The notes beneath the pieces were generated by a model that did no database searches, was not told where the DNA came from, and saw only the letters and a program-made list of their open reading frames with translations. Position numbers and translations under genes: made by a program. A stretch of DNA of 64,000 nucleotides from Micromonospora sp. NBRC 110009 (GTDB lineage: Bacteria; Actinomycetota; Actinomycetes; Mycobacteriales; Micromonosporaceae): assembly GCF_030518795.1 (NCBI RefSeq), contig NZ_CP130427.1, positions 5,580,001 to 5,644,000 of the forward strand, given 5' to 3'. Positions 8,146 to 15,985 of this stretch are shown piece by piece (position 1 is the stretch's first letter; each line of letters starts with the position of its first letter).

Positions 8146-9509
8146 CCACCGCGACGATCGCGACCGTCGCCGACGACCAGGTTGCCGCCACCCGCCGGGT
8201 CCCGGTGGCCCGCGGCTACCGCTTCGAGCTGGTCAAGCTGGTCTCGCAATGGCGGATCCGCTTGCTGGTCCTCGCCTGCTGGATCGCGCCGGCGCTCTTC
8301 GTCACCGCGGTGAGCCAGCAGAGCTCGCTGCCCGTCGACACCCTCTTCGGTCGTTGGATGCACGCCACGGGGTGGGCCGGGCCGCTGGTGGTGCTCGGTT
8401 TCGCGGGCACCTGGGGGCTCCCGCTGCTGACCTCGGTGGTCGCCGGCGACGTGTTCGCCGCCGAGGACCGGCTCGGCACCTGGCGCCACCTGCTCGTGGC
8501 GGTTCGGTCGCCTCGACGGATCTTCGTGGCCAAGGCACTGGCCAGCCTCACCGTCATCCTGCTGCTCGTGGCGGGGCTGGCCGGCTCCAGCGCGGCCGGC
8601 GGCCTCCTGGCGGTCGGCAACCAGCCGTTCGTCGGCCTCGACGGCCACCTGCTCACATCGGCGGACGCCGCCGGGAAGGTCCTGCTCGCCTGGGTGTGCG
8701 TCCTCGCCCCGACCCTGGCTCTCGCCGCGATCGGACTACTCGGGTCCGTCGCGCTGGGGCGGTCCCCGATGGGGCTGCTGCTGCCGGTGCTCGTGGCGCT
8801 CGCGATGCAGCTCGCCCAGATGCTGCCGCTTCCCGTCGCCGTACGGCTCGCCCTGCCCGGCTACGCCTTCATCGCCTGGAACGGCTTGTTCATCGGCCCG
8901 GCGCAGCTTGGCCCGCTCCTGATCGGCATCGTGGTCAGCCTGGTGTGGGCCGTGACCGCGACAGCGCTGGCGTACCTGCTCTTTCTGCGGCGCGACTTCA
9001 CCAACCTGAGCTACGACGGCTCCGGGCGCCGCGCGGTCACCGCCGGGGTCCTGCCGCTCGTCGGGCTGGTCGCCGTGACGGTAGCGGTCGTGGCCGCGGC
9101 GACCCCGGCCGCGGGCTCCGGGATCGAGCAGGACAAGGTGCAGCGCTCGGTCGCCACGGTCTTCGCCCACCTCTACCGGATGCAGACCGAGCAGCTCAAC
9201 CGGCCGCACGTCACCGAAGCGCAGCTGAGGGCCACGGCGACGTGCAACAAGGGCGGCGGCAAGGTCGCCGCAAAGGGGCCGGGCAACGACTGGCGTTGCG
9301 TCGTCACCTGGCACCTCCCCGACGTCGAGGCCGCAGGGACGGCCATCTACCAGCTCGACGTCACCGCCGACGGGCGGTTCGTGGCCGACGGCGACGGACC
9401 GAAGGAAGTGAACGGCTACTTCCTGGTGCGGACCCCGATCGGGGACGCGCCGAACCCGCTCTGGCAGTTCGACGGCAACGTCGAACTGCTCCCCACCACG
9501 AAGGGATAA
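8142..9509 (+). CDS. ABC transporter permease with C-terminal extracytoplasmic domain
   Basis: 455 residues. About six membrane helices occur between residues ~45 and ~325 (e.g. LLVLACWIAPALF, VILLLVAGLAGSSAAGGLLAV, LLPVLVALAMQLAQMLP, AGVLPLVGLVAVTVAVVAAATPA). After the last helix a soluble tail of ~120 residues carries a Cys pair (ATCNKGGGK and DWRCVV) that could form a disulfide. This tail is not typical of ABC-2 permeases and resembles small secreted DUF4333-like modules; that likeness is only an impression. It is coupled to the upstream ATPase by a 4-bp overlap and lies 4 bp before the phosphoesterase gene. Confidence 0.85.
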   Translation: MTTATIATVADDQVAATRRVPVARGYRFELVKLVSQWRIRLLVLACWIAPALFVTAVSQQSSLPVDTLFGRWMHATGWAGPLVVLGFAGTWGLPLLTSVVAGDVFAAEDRLGTWRHLLVAVRSPRRIFVAKALASLTVILLLVAGLAGSSAAGGLLAVGNQPFVGLDGHLLTSADAAGKVLLAWVCVLAPTLALAAIGLLGSVALGRSPMGLLLPVLVALAMQLAQMLPLPVAVRLALPGYAFIAWNGLFIGPAQLGPLLIGIVVSLVWAVTATALAYLLFLRRDFTNLSYDGSGRRAVTAGVLPLVGLVAVTVAVVAAATPAAGSGIEQDKVQRSVATVFAHLYRMQTEQLNRPHVTEAQLRATATCNKGGGKVAAKGPGNDWRCVVTWHLPDVEAAGTAIYQLDVTADGRFVADGDGPKEVNGYFLVRTPIGDAPNPLWQFDGNVELLPTTKG

Positions 9510-9513
9510 CTCA

Positions 9514-12273
9514 ATGCAGGTCACACGCCGCCGTCGGCGTGTCGAGAAGGACCATCGCAGCCTTCTCGGTCGACGCATCGGCCGCCGGATCACCCTCGCG
9601 ACGGCAGGCACCACCGCCGTCGTCGTGGTCGCCGGCACCGGCATCGGTTTCGCCCAGACGCACCAGTTCGGCACCGACCAGGTCGGCCAGACCACCGACC
9701 AGGGCCTGGTCGTCTCCGGGGACCAGTACCTCAACCCGATCGGCGAGCGCCTCGTCCTCAACAACGGCAAGATCATGTCGTCCTCGGTCAGCCCGGACGG
9801 CACCCATCTCGCGGCTTCGGTCACCGACGGTGGGATGGCGCTGGCCATCGTGGACCTGAAAACCTGGAAGGTGCAGCAGCTCGTCGGCAACAACGCGGGG
9901 GCGAACCTGCGCATCAGCGGCAACGACGTGGGCCAGGAAGGCCCCACGTACTCGCCCGACGGTTCGCAGCTTTGGCTCGGTCAGGCCGACGGCTACCGCA
10001 GGTTCACCGTGAACGCGGACGGCTCCCTCGCCAACCCGACGTTCATCCGGATCGCGCAGGACGGGCCGAAGCGAGCGCTGGTGGGCGAGGCCGTGTTCTC
10101 GGCCGACGGCTCCACCGTGTACTCCGCCGTCAACGGCCAGAACCGGGTGGTCGCCATCGACGCGACGACCGGGGCCATCCAGCAGAGTTGGGCCGTGGGC
10201 AACGCCCCGCGTGACATGATCATGGTCGGGACCAAGCTCTACGTCAGCAACGAGGGCGGGCGGAAGGCGTTGCCCGGCGAGCCCACGATCAACTCGTACA
10301 ACACGCAGGTGCTGGCCGACCAGGTGACCGCCGCCACCCTCAGCGGCACGGTCAGCGTCATCGACCTGGCGAACCCGGCCGCCGCCCCTTCGAGCATCGA
10401 CGTCGGTCTGCACCCGACCGCCCTGTACGCGAAGAACGGGGCGCTGTTCGTCACCAACACGGCCACCAACGACGTGTCCGTCATCGACACCGCGAGCAAC
10501 AAGGTCGTCCAGACCATCGCCACCCAGCCGTGGCCGGAGGCGACCGTGGGCTACGAGCCCGACGCGGTGACGCTCACCGACGACGGGCATCTGCTGGTGA
10601 CGCTCGGCCGCGCCAACGCAGTCGCCGTCTACCGGTACACGACCCCGCTGGAGCCGGTCAGCTACGTCGGGCTGCTCCCGACGGACTACTTCCCCGCGGA
10701 GATCACCACCGTCGGCAACGACGTGCTGGTCTCCAACACCCGGGGCATCGACGCTCGCCGCCCCAACAACCCCGCCGGCCACGGCACCCACGACACGACG
10801 TCGAGCCTGCAGCGGTTCACGCTGCCGAGCGACGAGGTCACCAGGTCCGAGACCGGCAAGGTCTTCAGCCAGAACGGCTGGCACGGCGGCTCGGTCACGC
10901 TGACCGAGGGCAAGGGCGACGCGAAGCCGGTGCCGGTCCCGCTGCGGCTCGGCGACCCCTCGACGATCAAGCACGTCTTCCTGATCGTGAAGGAGAACCG
11001 GACCTACGACCAGGTCTTCGGTGACATCCGGGAGGGCAACGGCGACCCGTCGCTGGCGCAGTTCGGCGAGAACGTGACGCCGAACCAGCACGCGATGGCC
11101 AAGCAGTTCGGGCTGTACGACAACACGTACGACATCGGCACCAACTCGGCCGAGGGTCACAACTGGCTGATGCAGGCCGACAACCCGGAGTACACCGAGT
11201 CCTCCGCCGGTGAGTACATCCGCAGCTACGACACCGAGGACGACGCCCTCGGCCACCAGCGGACCGGCTTCCTCTGGACCGGGGCGCAGGCGGCCGGTAA
11301 GACCGTGCGCGACTTCGGCGAGTTCCACCAGTTCCTGACCAAGCCGGCCGGCGCGAGCTGGCAGAACCTGTACTGCGATACCAGGAACATGGCGGCCACC
11401 GGGCAGAACACGGCCTACTCCCTGGTGTCCTCCTCGCCGATCCCGTCACTCAACAGCGTGTCGGTGCCCGGCTTCCCGAAGTTCGACACCGCCGTCCCGG
11501 ACATCTACCGGTACGAGATCTGGAAGCGTGACTTCGAGAAGAACGGGCCGGCGAACCTGAACATGTTCTGGCTCTCCAGCGACCACACCGGTGGCCCGCC
11601 GAACTCGGCCGCTCAGGTCGCGGACAACGACCTCGCGGTCGGCAAGATCGTCGACACGATCTCGCACAGCCCGTCCTGGAAGGACTCGGCGATCTTCGTG
11701 GTCGAGGACGACTCCCAGGCCGGCCTCGACCACGTCGACGGCCACCGCGCCCCGATCCAGATCATCAGCCCCTGGGCCCGGCACGGCGTCGTCGACAGCC
11801 ACTACTACACGCAGATCACGATGATCCGGACCATCGAGCAGATCCTCGGGATCCACCCGATGAACCAGAAGGACAGCGCGGCCAGCCCGATGCGGGGGGC
11901 GTTCACCCAGAACGCGGACTTCGCGCCGTTCACCGCGCTGCCCAACCGGACCTCGCTGACCGCGGGTCTGAGCACCCCGCCTGCCTGCGGTCCGGACACC
12001 CCCGCGCCGCAGAACCCGAACGCCGCGGCCGCACCGTCGGCGACGGTGCCGGCGGACAAGCAGCAGGTGGCGGAGCAGTGGAAGGAGTGGAAGTCGCACC
12101 AGCGGCTCACCGGGCCCGACGCCAAGCCCGACTTCGCGAACCCCGCGCAGATGAACCACTTCACCTGGTACGAGACGCACGACTGGAAGAAGCCGTACCC
12201 CGGCGAGGACAAGATCTTCGCGCCGGAGGACGTGCCGGGCGCCTACCTCCCGTCGCCGGAGTCCGACGGCTGA
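9514..12273 (+). CDS. Bifunctional YncE-type beta-propeller / alkaline-phosphatase-superfamily phosphoesterase
   Basis: 919 residues. A basic N-terminus and one hydrophobic segment (residues ~28-46) form a signal anchor. Residues ~80-440 are a YncE-like propeller: repeats such as SVSPDGTHLAASVTDGGMA, YSPDGSQLWLG, VFSADGSTVYSAV and SVIDTASNKVVQTI. From ~490 the phosphoesterase domain (Pfam phosphoesterase, AcpA/PLC relatives) begins with HVFLIVKENRTYDQVFGD and contains NSAEGHNW, FWLSSDHTGG and VVEDDSQAGLDHVDGHR, the metal-binding and active-site blocks. It probably hydrolyses a phosphate ester outside the membrane. It is third in an operon with an ABC exporter, with only a 4-bp gap, so the two likely act on the same surface molecule. 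Confidence 0.88.
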   Translation: MQVTRRRRRVEKDHRSLLGRRIGRRITLATAGTTAVVVVAGTGIGFAQTHQFGTDQVGQTTDQGLVVSGDQYLNPIGERLVLNNGKIMSSSVSPDGTHLAASVTDGGMALAIVDLKTWKVQQLVGNNAGANLRISGNDVGQEGPTYSPDGSQLWLGQADGYRRFTVNADGSLANPTFIRIAQDGPKRALVGEAVFSADGSTVYSAVNGQNRVVAIDATTGAIQQSWAVGNAPRDMIMVGTKLYVSNEGGRKALPGEPTINSYNTQVLADQVTAATLSGTVSVIDLANPAAAPSSIDVGLHPTALYAKNGALFVTNTATNDVSVIDTASNKVVQTIATQPWPEATVGYEPDAVTLTDDGHLLVTLGRANAVAVYRYTTPLEPVSYVGLLPTDYFPAEITTVGNDVLVSNTRGIDARRPNNPAGHGTHDTTSSLQRFTLPSDEVTRSETGKVFSQNGWHGGSVTLTEGKGDAKPVPVPLRLGDPSTIKHVFLIVKENRTYDQVFGDIREGNGDPSLAQFGENVTPNQHAMAKQFGLYDNTYDIGTNSAEGHNWLMQADNPEYTESSAGEYIRSYDTEDDALGHQRTGFLWTGAQAAGKTVRDFGEFHQFLTKPAGASWQNLYCDTRNMAATGQNTAYSLVSSSPIPSLNSVSVPGFPKFDTAVPDIYRYEIWKRDFEKNGPANLNMFWLSSDHTGGPPNSAAQVADNDLAVGKIVDTISHSPSWKDSAIFVVEDDSQAGLDHVDGHRAPIQIISPWARHGVVDSHYYTQITMIRTIEQILGIHPMNQKDSAASPMRGAFTQNADFAPFTALPNRTSLTAGLSTPPACGPDTPAPQNPNAAAAPSATVPADKQQVAEQWKEWKSHQRLTGPDAKPDFANPAQMNHFTWYETHDWKKPYPGEDKIFAPEDVPGAYLPSPESDG

Positions 12274-12292
12274 CGTAGGCCGATCGCGTCAC

Positions 12293-12330
12293 GGGGCCCC
12301 TGACCGGCGTCACCGCCGGCCAGGGGCCCC
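12293..12330 (+). terminator. GC-rich hairpin terminator after the ABC/phosphoesterase operon
   Basis: Arms 12293-12309 and 12314-12330 pair over 17 bp with one mismatch and a 4-nt loop, followed by TTCC. It lies between convergent genes and may stop transcription in both directions. Confidence 0.75.
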
Positions 12331-12361
12331 TTCCGTCACCTGGATATCTGGACGGGCGGGA

Positions 12362-13234
12362 TCAGCTCCGATCAGCGGTCGTCACCCGGCCATGGGCGAG
12401 CGACCTGGAGTGGCGGATCGGGGTGGCCAGCGCCCGCGCCGTGTCGAGCAGGCTCTCGTCCCGGGTGACGGTGTAGCCGTGGCGGGCGAGCAGGGCGGCC
12501 ATGGCGGCGGGTGTCCAGGTCGAGCGCCACGGCTCCTTCGCCCAGACGCTCGACCGGCCGGTGGACGCCATCAACAGCCGGGCAAGCACCCGGCCCAGCT
12601 TCGTGGCTGTCGCGGGCGTCTGGAAGTTGACGACGAGGCGGCTGTCCGGCGCGGAGCAGGCGGCGAGCTCGGTGACCGTGGCGGCCACCTCCGCCGTGGT
12701 CAGGTAGGGGACGACGCCCTCCCAGATCCAGGTCGTGGCACGGTCGGCGCGGTGCCCGGCGGCCGCCAGCGCCTCGGCCAGCCGGTCGTGGCCGAAGTCC
12801 ACCGGGACGAACCTGGGCGGGCTGCCGGACAGCCCCGCGGCGCGCTCGCGCTTGTCCTCCTGGCTGGCCGGCTGGTCGACCTCGAAGACGGTCACCCCGG
12901 CGAGTTCCGGCATCCGCCAGGCGCGGCCGTCCAGCCCGGCGCCGAGAATCACCAGCTGGGGGTTGACGCGGGCGCGCACCGCGTCGTCGATGGCGACGGT
13001 ACGGGGCACGATCACCTCGGCGTTGGCGCGTACCGTCTCGTAGTCGATGCGCTGCTGCCACGCTCGGGGTATCAGACCGTCGCGTACCCACTCGACGGCC
13101 TCCCGCTCGTCCGGACGCAGCAGGGACATGGCGGTCGGATCCGCGAAGCGGCGGGGAGCGATCAGCCCGTCTGCGGCGGCGCGACCCTGGCACACCATCA
13201 CCGCGGTACGGCTCGCCGGCAAACTTCGCGACAT
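12362..13234 (-). CDS. Class I SAM-dependent methyltransferase (LCMT/TIGR00027-like)
   Basis: 290 residues. PQLVILGAGLDGRAWRMP is the SAM-binding glycine loop of the leucine-carboxyl-methyltransferase-like group (TIGR00027), followed by VFEVDQPASQEDKRE and TTWIWEGVVPYLT, the standard acidic and WEGV(V/L)xYL motifs of these enzymes. The start is fixed by GGAAGG six nt before the ATG at 13234. They are common in actinobacteria and methylate unknown small molecules or carboxylates. It is a single gene, convergent with the phosphoesterase operon and divergent from the small gene at 13371. Confidence 0.85.
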   Translation of the reverse strand: MSRSLPASRTAVMVCQGRAAADGLIAPRRFADPTAMSLLRPDEREAVEWVRDGLIPRAWQQRIDYETVRANAEVIVPRTVAIDDAVRARVNPQLVILGAGLDGRAWRMPELAGVTVFEVDQPASQEDKRERAAGLSGSPPRFVPVDFGHDRLAEALAAAGHRADRATTWIWEGVVPYLTTAEVAATVTELAACSAPDSRLVVNFQTPATATKLGRVLARLLMASTGRSSVWAKEPWRSTWTPAAMAALLARHGYTVTRDESLLDTARALATPIRHSRSLAHGRVTTADRS

Positions 13235-13370
13235 CGCTGCCTTCCCTCCGCTGGGACGTCGGCTCCGCGCCGACGGTAGCGTCGACCATCGCCGGCCGCC
13301 GCTGACATTTGTCACGGCTCAGCCCCGCCGGCCGACAGGAACGGGCGTCGGTGGGTGAGAAGATGCGTCC

Positions 13371-13664
13371 ATGAGCAGCGACGTCGCCCCCGACGTGAGT
13401 GCCCTGGCGATCAACGTCACGATCCCGGAGGGGCTCCGCTGGACCGACACTCGACGCGGGGAGGAGTTCACGCTGATCACCCTCAATGTCCGGCTTCTCC
13501 CGGACGGGCGTCTCGCCGCGAAGGCCTACGGCCGACCGACCGGCGGCGGCCGCGGCACGTACGTCTCGTTCCCCGTGCCCGACCGGCCCGAGCTGGCGAC
13601 CCTCGTCGCCGACGCTGCCACTCGCGCCGGCACCCTCTGGGCCGCCCACCGCGGTCTCAGCTGA
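13371..13664 (+). CDS. Small hypothetical protein
   Basis: 97 residues, soluble and without a signal peptide. It reads as a beta-rich N-terminal part (ALAINVTIPEGLRWTDT, EFTLITLNVRLLPDGRLAAKAYG) and one C-terminal helix (ELATLVADAATRAGTLWAAHR). I do not recognise the family. Coding character is good (third-position GC, no rare codons) and the ATG is preceded by GAGAAG. It is divergent from the methyltransferase and convergent with the PP2C-like gene. Confidence 0.6.
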   Translation: MSSDVAPDVSALAINVTIPEGLRWTDTRRGEEFTLITLNVRLLPDGRLAAKAYGRPTGGGRGTYVSFPVPDRPELATLVADAATRAGTLWAAHRGLS

Positions 13665-13730
13665 CGGTTCGACCGCGGTCGCGGCCGGCGCGTCGGCCGT
13701 CCAGCCTCGGGCTCAGTCCGCCGGCGACGG

Positions 13731-14525
13731 TCAGGCCTCGCCGAGGTCGGTGCAGTGCGCGATCGTCGCATCGTCCGCCGGCACCGCGTGGCGCGCCTCC
13801 GCCTCGCGGACACGATGGATGATTTCGCCGGGTCCGCTTGCCGCCAGGATGGCCAGCACCCCTGGCCAGCCGGCGAGCCGGAAACGGTCCACGATGCGGC
13901 TGGCGCCATTGCTGAGCAGGACGGCACCGGTCAGCTCGGAGATCGGACAGCTACCGGTGATCGCCTCGTCCGCCGCCCGCGGATCGTCCTTGGCCAGCCA
14001 GAAGCCGCCGGGCTGGTTCCGATTGGCCCGCAGCTGCCGGAGGACTCGGTGGTACTCGTCGCTACCCGCCACGGTGGCCTCGAGCGCGGACCGGTACGAC
14101 CGACTGACGATCACCTCCCGGGGATCGGAGACGACGAGCGGGGCGGCCTCGGCCCGATCGAGCACGAGGACCGAGTCACCGAGCACCAGGTGCTCGATGC
14201 GGCCGTCGGACCGGCGCAGGACGACGACGGTCGCCGATGGACTGATCGGGTTGGCGACGTCGCAGGTGTCCCGGTGGTCGTCCGTCACCTGCTCGATGGC
14301 CTCGGCGAGCAGCGCCGACGGGCTGCGGCCCGGCACGAGTGACAAGAGGCTGAGGAGTCGGCCTCCCAGGCGGCTGGCGTACCAGGCCACGCCGTGCCGG
14401 CAGATCGATTCGGTGCCGGGGATGCCGGCGCCGTCGATCAGCACCGCCGCCGTCGGTGTGGCGCCGGTGAAGTCCTCGTTCGCGTGGCCGCTCCGTGCCG
14501 CGGCGCTCGTCATCGTCACCCGCAT
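13731..14525 (-). CDS. PP2C-like protein phosphatase domain protein
   Basis: 264 residues. PP2C blocks in order: HANEDF (the usual NED/NQD), VLIDGAGIPG (usual VADGMGG), LVLGDSVLVLD (usual NVGDSRxY), a late LLSNGASRIVD where PP2Cs have LLxCSDGLxD, and a closing DDATIAHC (usual DNxTxxxx). The metal-binding Asp of the SDG block is Asn here, so activity may be altered. It could dephosphorylate Ser/Thr proteins or be a non-catalytic binder. No kinase gene is near. It lies 30 bp downstream of the RNA-ligase-like gene on the same strand, so the two are probably one transcript. I chose ATG 14525; GTG 14516 and ATG 14513 lie close by. Confidence 0.7.
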   Translation of the reverse strand: MRVTMTSAAARSGHANEDFTGATPTAAVLIDGAGIPGTESICRHGVAWYASRLGGRLLSLLSLVPGRSPSALLAEAIEQVTDDHRDTCDVANPISPSATVVVLRRSDGRIEHLVLGDSVLVLDRAEAAPLVVSDPREVIVSRSYRSALEATVAGSDEYHRVLRQLRANRNQPGGFWLAKDDPRAADEAITGSCPISELTGAVLLSNGASRIVDRFRLAGWPGVLAILAASGPGEIIHRVREAEARHAVPADDATIAHCTDLGEA

Positions 14526-14555
14526 GTCCTGCCGCCCCCTCACCGATCCGCCGGC

Positions 14556-15098
14556 TCAGGCGAAGTCGCGGTGCTTCAACTTCGCCCTCCGCCCGTCCGG
14601 ATGGTGCCAGACGATGCCCTCGTACCGGGGGTGCGCCAGCAGCCAGTCACGCAGGCCGTCCAGGTCGCGCGGCACGTCCAGCTTCTCCGCGTCGCCATGC
14701 CGTACGAGCTCGTGGCCCCGTACGCCCTCGGGGTTTCCGTTGATCTTCGGGCCGATCAGCTCGTAGGTGCCGGGGCGGTGCCGCTCGGGCGAGTCGGCGA
14801 GGGCCTCGGCGTGGTACCGCGCGTACGGCGACTGCTCGATCGGTTCCCAGCCCACGGTCTTGCCGGTGACGTCGTCCGTCATCACCGGCTGGTAGCCGGG
14901 CGGCCGCGTCCGGCCCGGCCGCACCTCGCGCCGGGCCCACCAGGTGCCGTCCTCGTCGAGCATCACGCAGGTGCCGTCGTACTTGCGCGTCGGCCTTCCC
15001 TCGCCGTCGAGGACCCACTGGCAGGCGGGGTGGGCCTCGGGCAGGACGCGCTTGCGGTCGTCCGGGTCGCGGCGGAACAGCGTGGGGATCTTGTGCAC
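14556..15098 (-). CDS. Compact RNA-ligase-like nucleotidyltransferase
   Basis: 180 residues. The covalent nucleotidyltransferase motifs appear in order: motif I RKYDGTCV (Lys is the expected AMP-accepting residue), a middle TWWARREVRPG, motif III GTYELIGPKINGNP, motif IV EGIVWHHPDG and motif V AKLKHRDF. This is essentially the catalytic core alone, without the C-terminal domains of T4 Rnl1, Rnl2 or DNA ligases. Such stand-alone cores are annotated as RNA ligase-like (DUF5565-type, from memory). The start is GTG; the nearest ATG upstream is out of frame. The substrate (RNA repair, tRNA or another adenylated molecule) is not shown by sequence. Confidence 0.78.
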   Translation of the reverse strand: MHKIPTLFRRDPDDRKRVLPEAHPACQWVLDGEGRPTRKYDGTCVMLDEDGTWWARREVRPGRTRPPGYQPVMTDDVTGKTVGWEPIEQSPYARYHAEALADSPERHRPGTYELIGPKINGNPEGVRGHELVRHGDAEKLDVPRDLDGLRDWLLAHPRYEGIVWHHPDGRRAKLKHRDFA

Positions 15099-15209
15099 GC
15101 ACGCATGGTCTCAGCAGTGCCAAACGGATATCGGCCCGCGCGCGCCGGGACCGCCACCGGTCAGGTGCTCACGCCAGCGGGAGCACCGGGTGCGACGTAG
15201 TGTCGGATC

Positions 15210-15602
15210 ATGGATCTACCCGAGAACCTGATCGCGCTGCTGCGTGCGCCCAGCATCTGCTTCATCACGACACTCATGCCGGACGGGTCACCGCAGATCA
15301 CCGAGACCTGGGTGGACACCGACGGCAAGCACATCATCATCAACACCGTTCAGGGCTTTCAAAAGGTACGCAACGTCGCACGCGATCCCAGGGTGGCGGT
15401 GGCGATCGCCGACCCGGAGAACCCGAGCCGCTACATCGCGGTCCGCGGCCGGGTCCTCGACCTGACCGAGCACGGCGCCACCGAGCACATCGACCAGTTG
15501 TCGCAGAAGTACCTCGGCCGCCCCTATCCGTGGTTCGGTGGCCGCGACCAGACCCGCGTGATCATGAAGATCGAGGCGGAGCGGATCAGTTCTCCGGGCT
15601 GA
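15210..15602 (+). CDS. PPOX-class F420/FMN-dependent oxidoreductase
   Basis: 130 residues with the split-barrel fold of pyridoxamine-phosphate-oxidase-like proteins: ICFITTLMPDGSPQITETWVD, HIIINTVQGFQKVRNVARDPRVAVAI and RYIAVRGRVLDL, typical of the actinobacterial F420-dependent PPOX class. These enzymes transfer hydride from F420H2 to biliverdin, mycotoxins or unknown substrates; FMN use cannot be excluded. It is a single gene ending at a hairpin (15665-15693) shared with the convergent small gene. Confidence 0.85.
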   Translation: MDLPENLIALLRAPSICFITTLMPDGSPQITETWVDTDGKHIIINTVQGFQKVRNVARDPRVAVAIADPENPSRYIAVRGRVLDLTEHGATEHIDQLSQKYLGRPYPWFGGRDQTRVIMKIEAERISSPG

Positions 15603-15664
15603 CCGGCCGGGACCGCGGTCACCGGGACACGACGAGTGTCACGGGACCAGCTGATCCCGGCGGT

Positions 15665-15693
15665 GGCTCCGGCACCCAGTGGATGCCGGAGCC
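15665..15693. terminator. Bidirectional hairpin between convergent genes
   Basis: Perfect 10-bp arms GGCTCCGGCA / TGCCGGAGCC with a 9-nt loop, placed between the stops of the PPOX gene and of the 52-residue gene. Confidence 0.65.
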
Positions 15694-15703
15694 GTCAGCC
15701 GTT

Positions 15704-15862
15704 TCAGCGCCTGGCTTCCTGCTTGGCCATCTCGGGGCGCTCGCCCTTGCTGACCCTGCGCATCGCGTCACGTAGCTGTTGCTCGGTCATCTTGGAGTTG
15801 CCCTCGATGCCCGCGTTGTGCGCCTGCTGTCGCAACTCGTGCAGCTTTGCCCGGTCGCCCAT
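15704..15862 (-). CDS. Short Rho-N/SAP-like helical protein
   Basis: 52 residues: MGDRAKLHELRQQAHNAGI then EGNSKMTEQQLRDAMRRV and a basic tail ending QEARR. The layout (L..LR..A...GI.G.SKM...L..A) is that of a SAP/Rho N-terminal helix-extended loop-helix, a small nucleic-acid-binding module often seen alone in actinobacteria. GGGAGG lies six nt before the ATG. It probably binds DNA or RNA; its partner is unknown. Confidence 0.72.
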   Translation of the reverse strand: MGDRAKLHELRQQAHNAGIEGNSKMTEQQLRDAMRRVSKGERPEMAKQEARR

Positions 15863-15985
15863 GTCGACCTCCCGGTGATCCTGGTGGCGCGGGCGGCTCC
15901 ACGCGCCACTCTGCTCGTCGCGTTCCCGGGTGAGTCGGGGGCAAACGACGCTCGGTCGACGATGCGGATGCCGTGGACGCTGCCC

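Noticed and set aside
9511-11328. 605-codon minus-strand frame opposite the phosphoesterase gene
   Set aside because: Antisense shadow; no start signal, no domain, and the plus-strand protein is clearly real.
13731-15098. PP2C-like and ligase-like pair as an established RNA-repair operon (Pnkp-Hen1 type)
   Set aside because: No kinase-phosphatase Pnkp or Hen1 methyltransferase domain is present; only adjacency supports a link.
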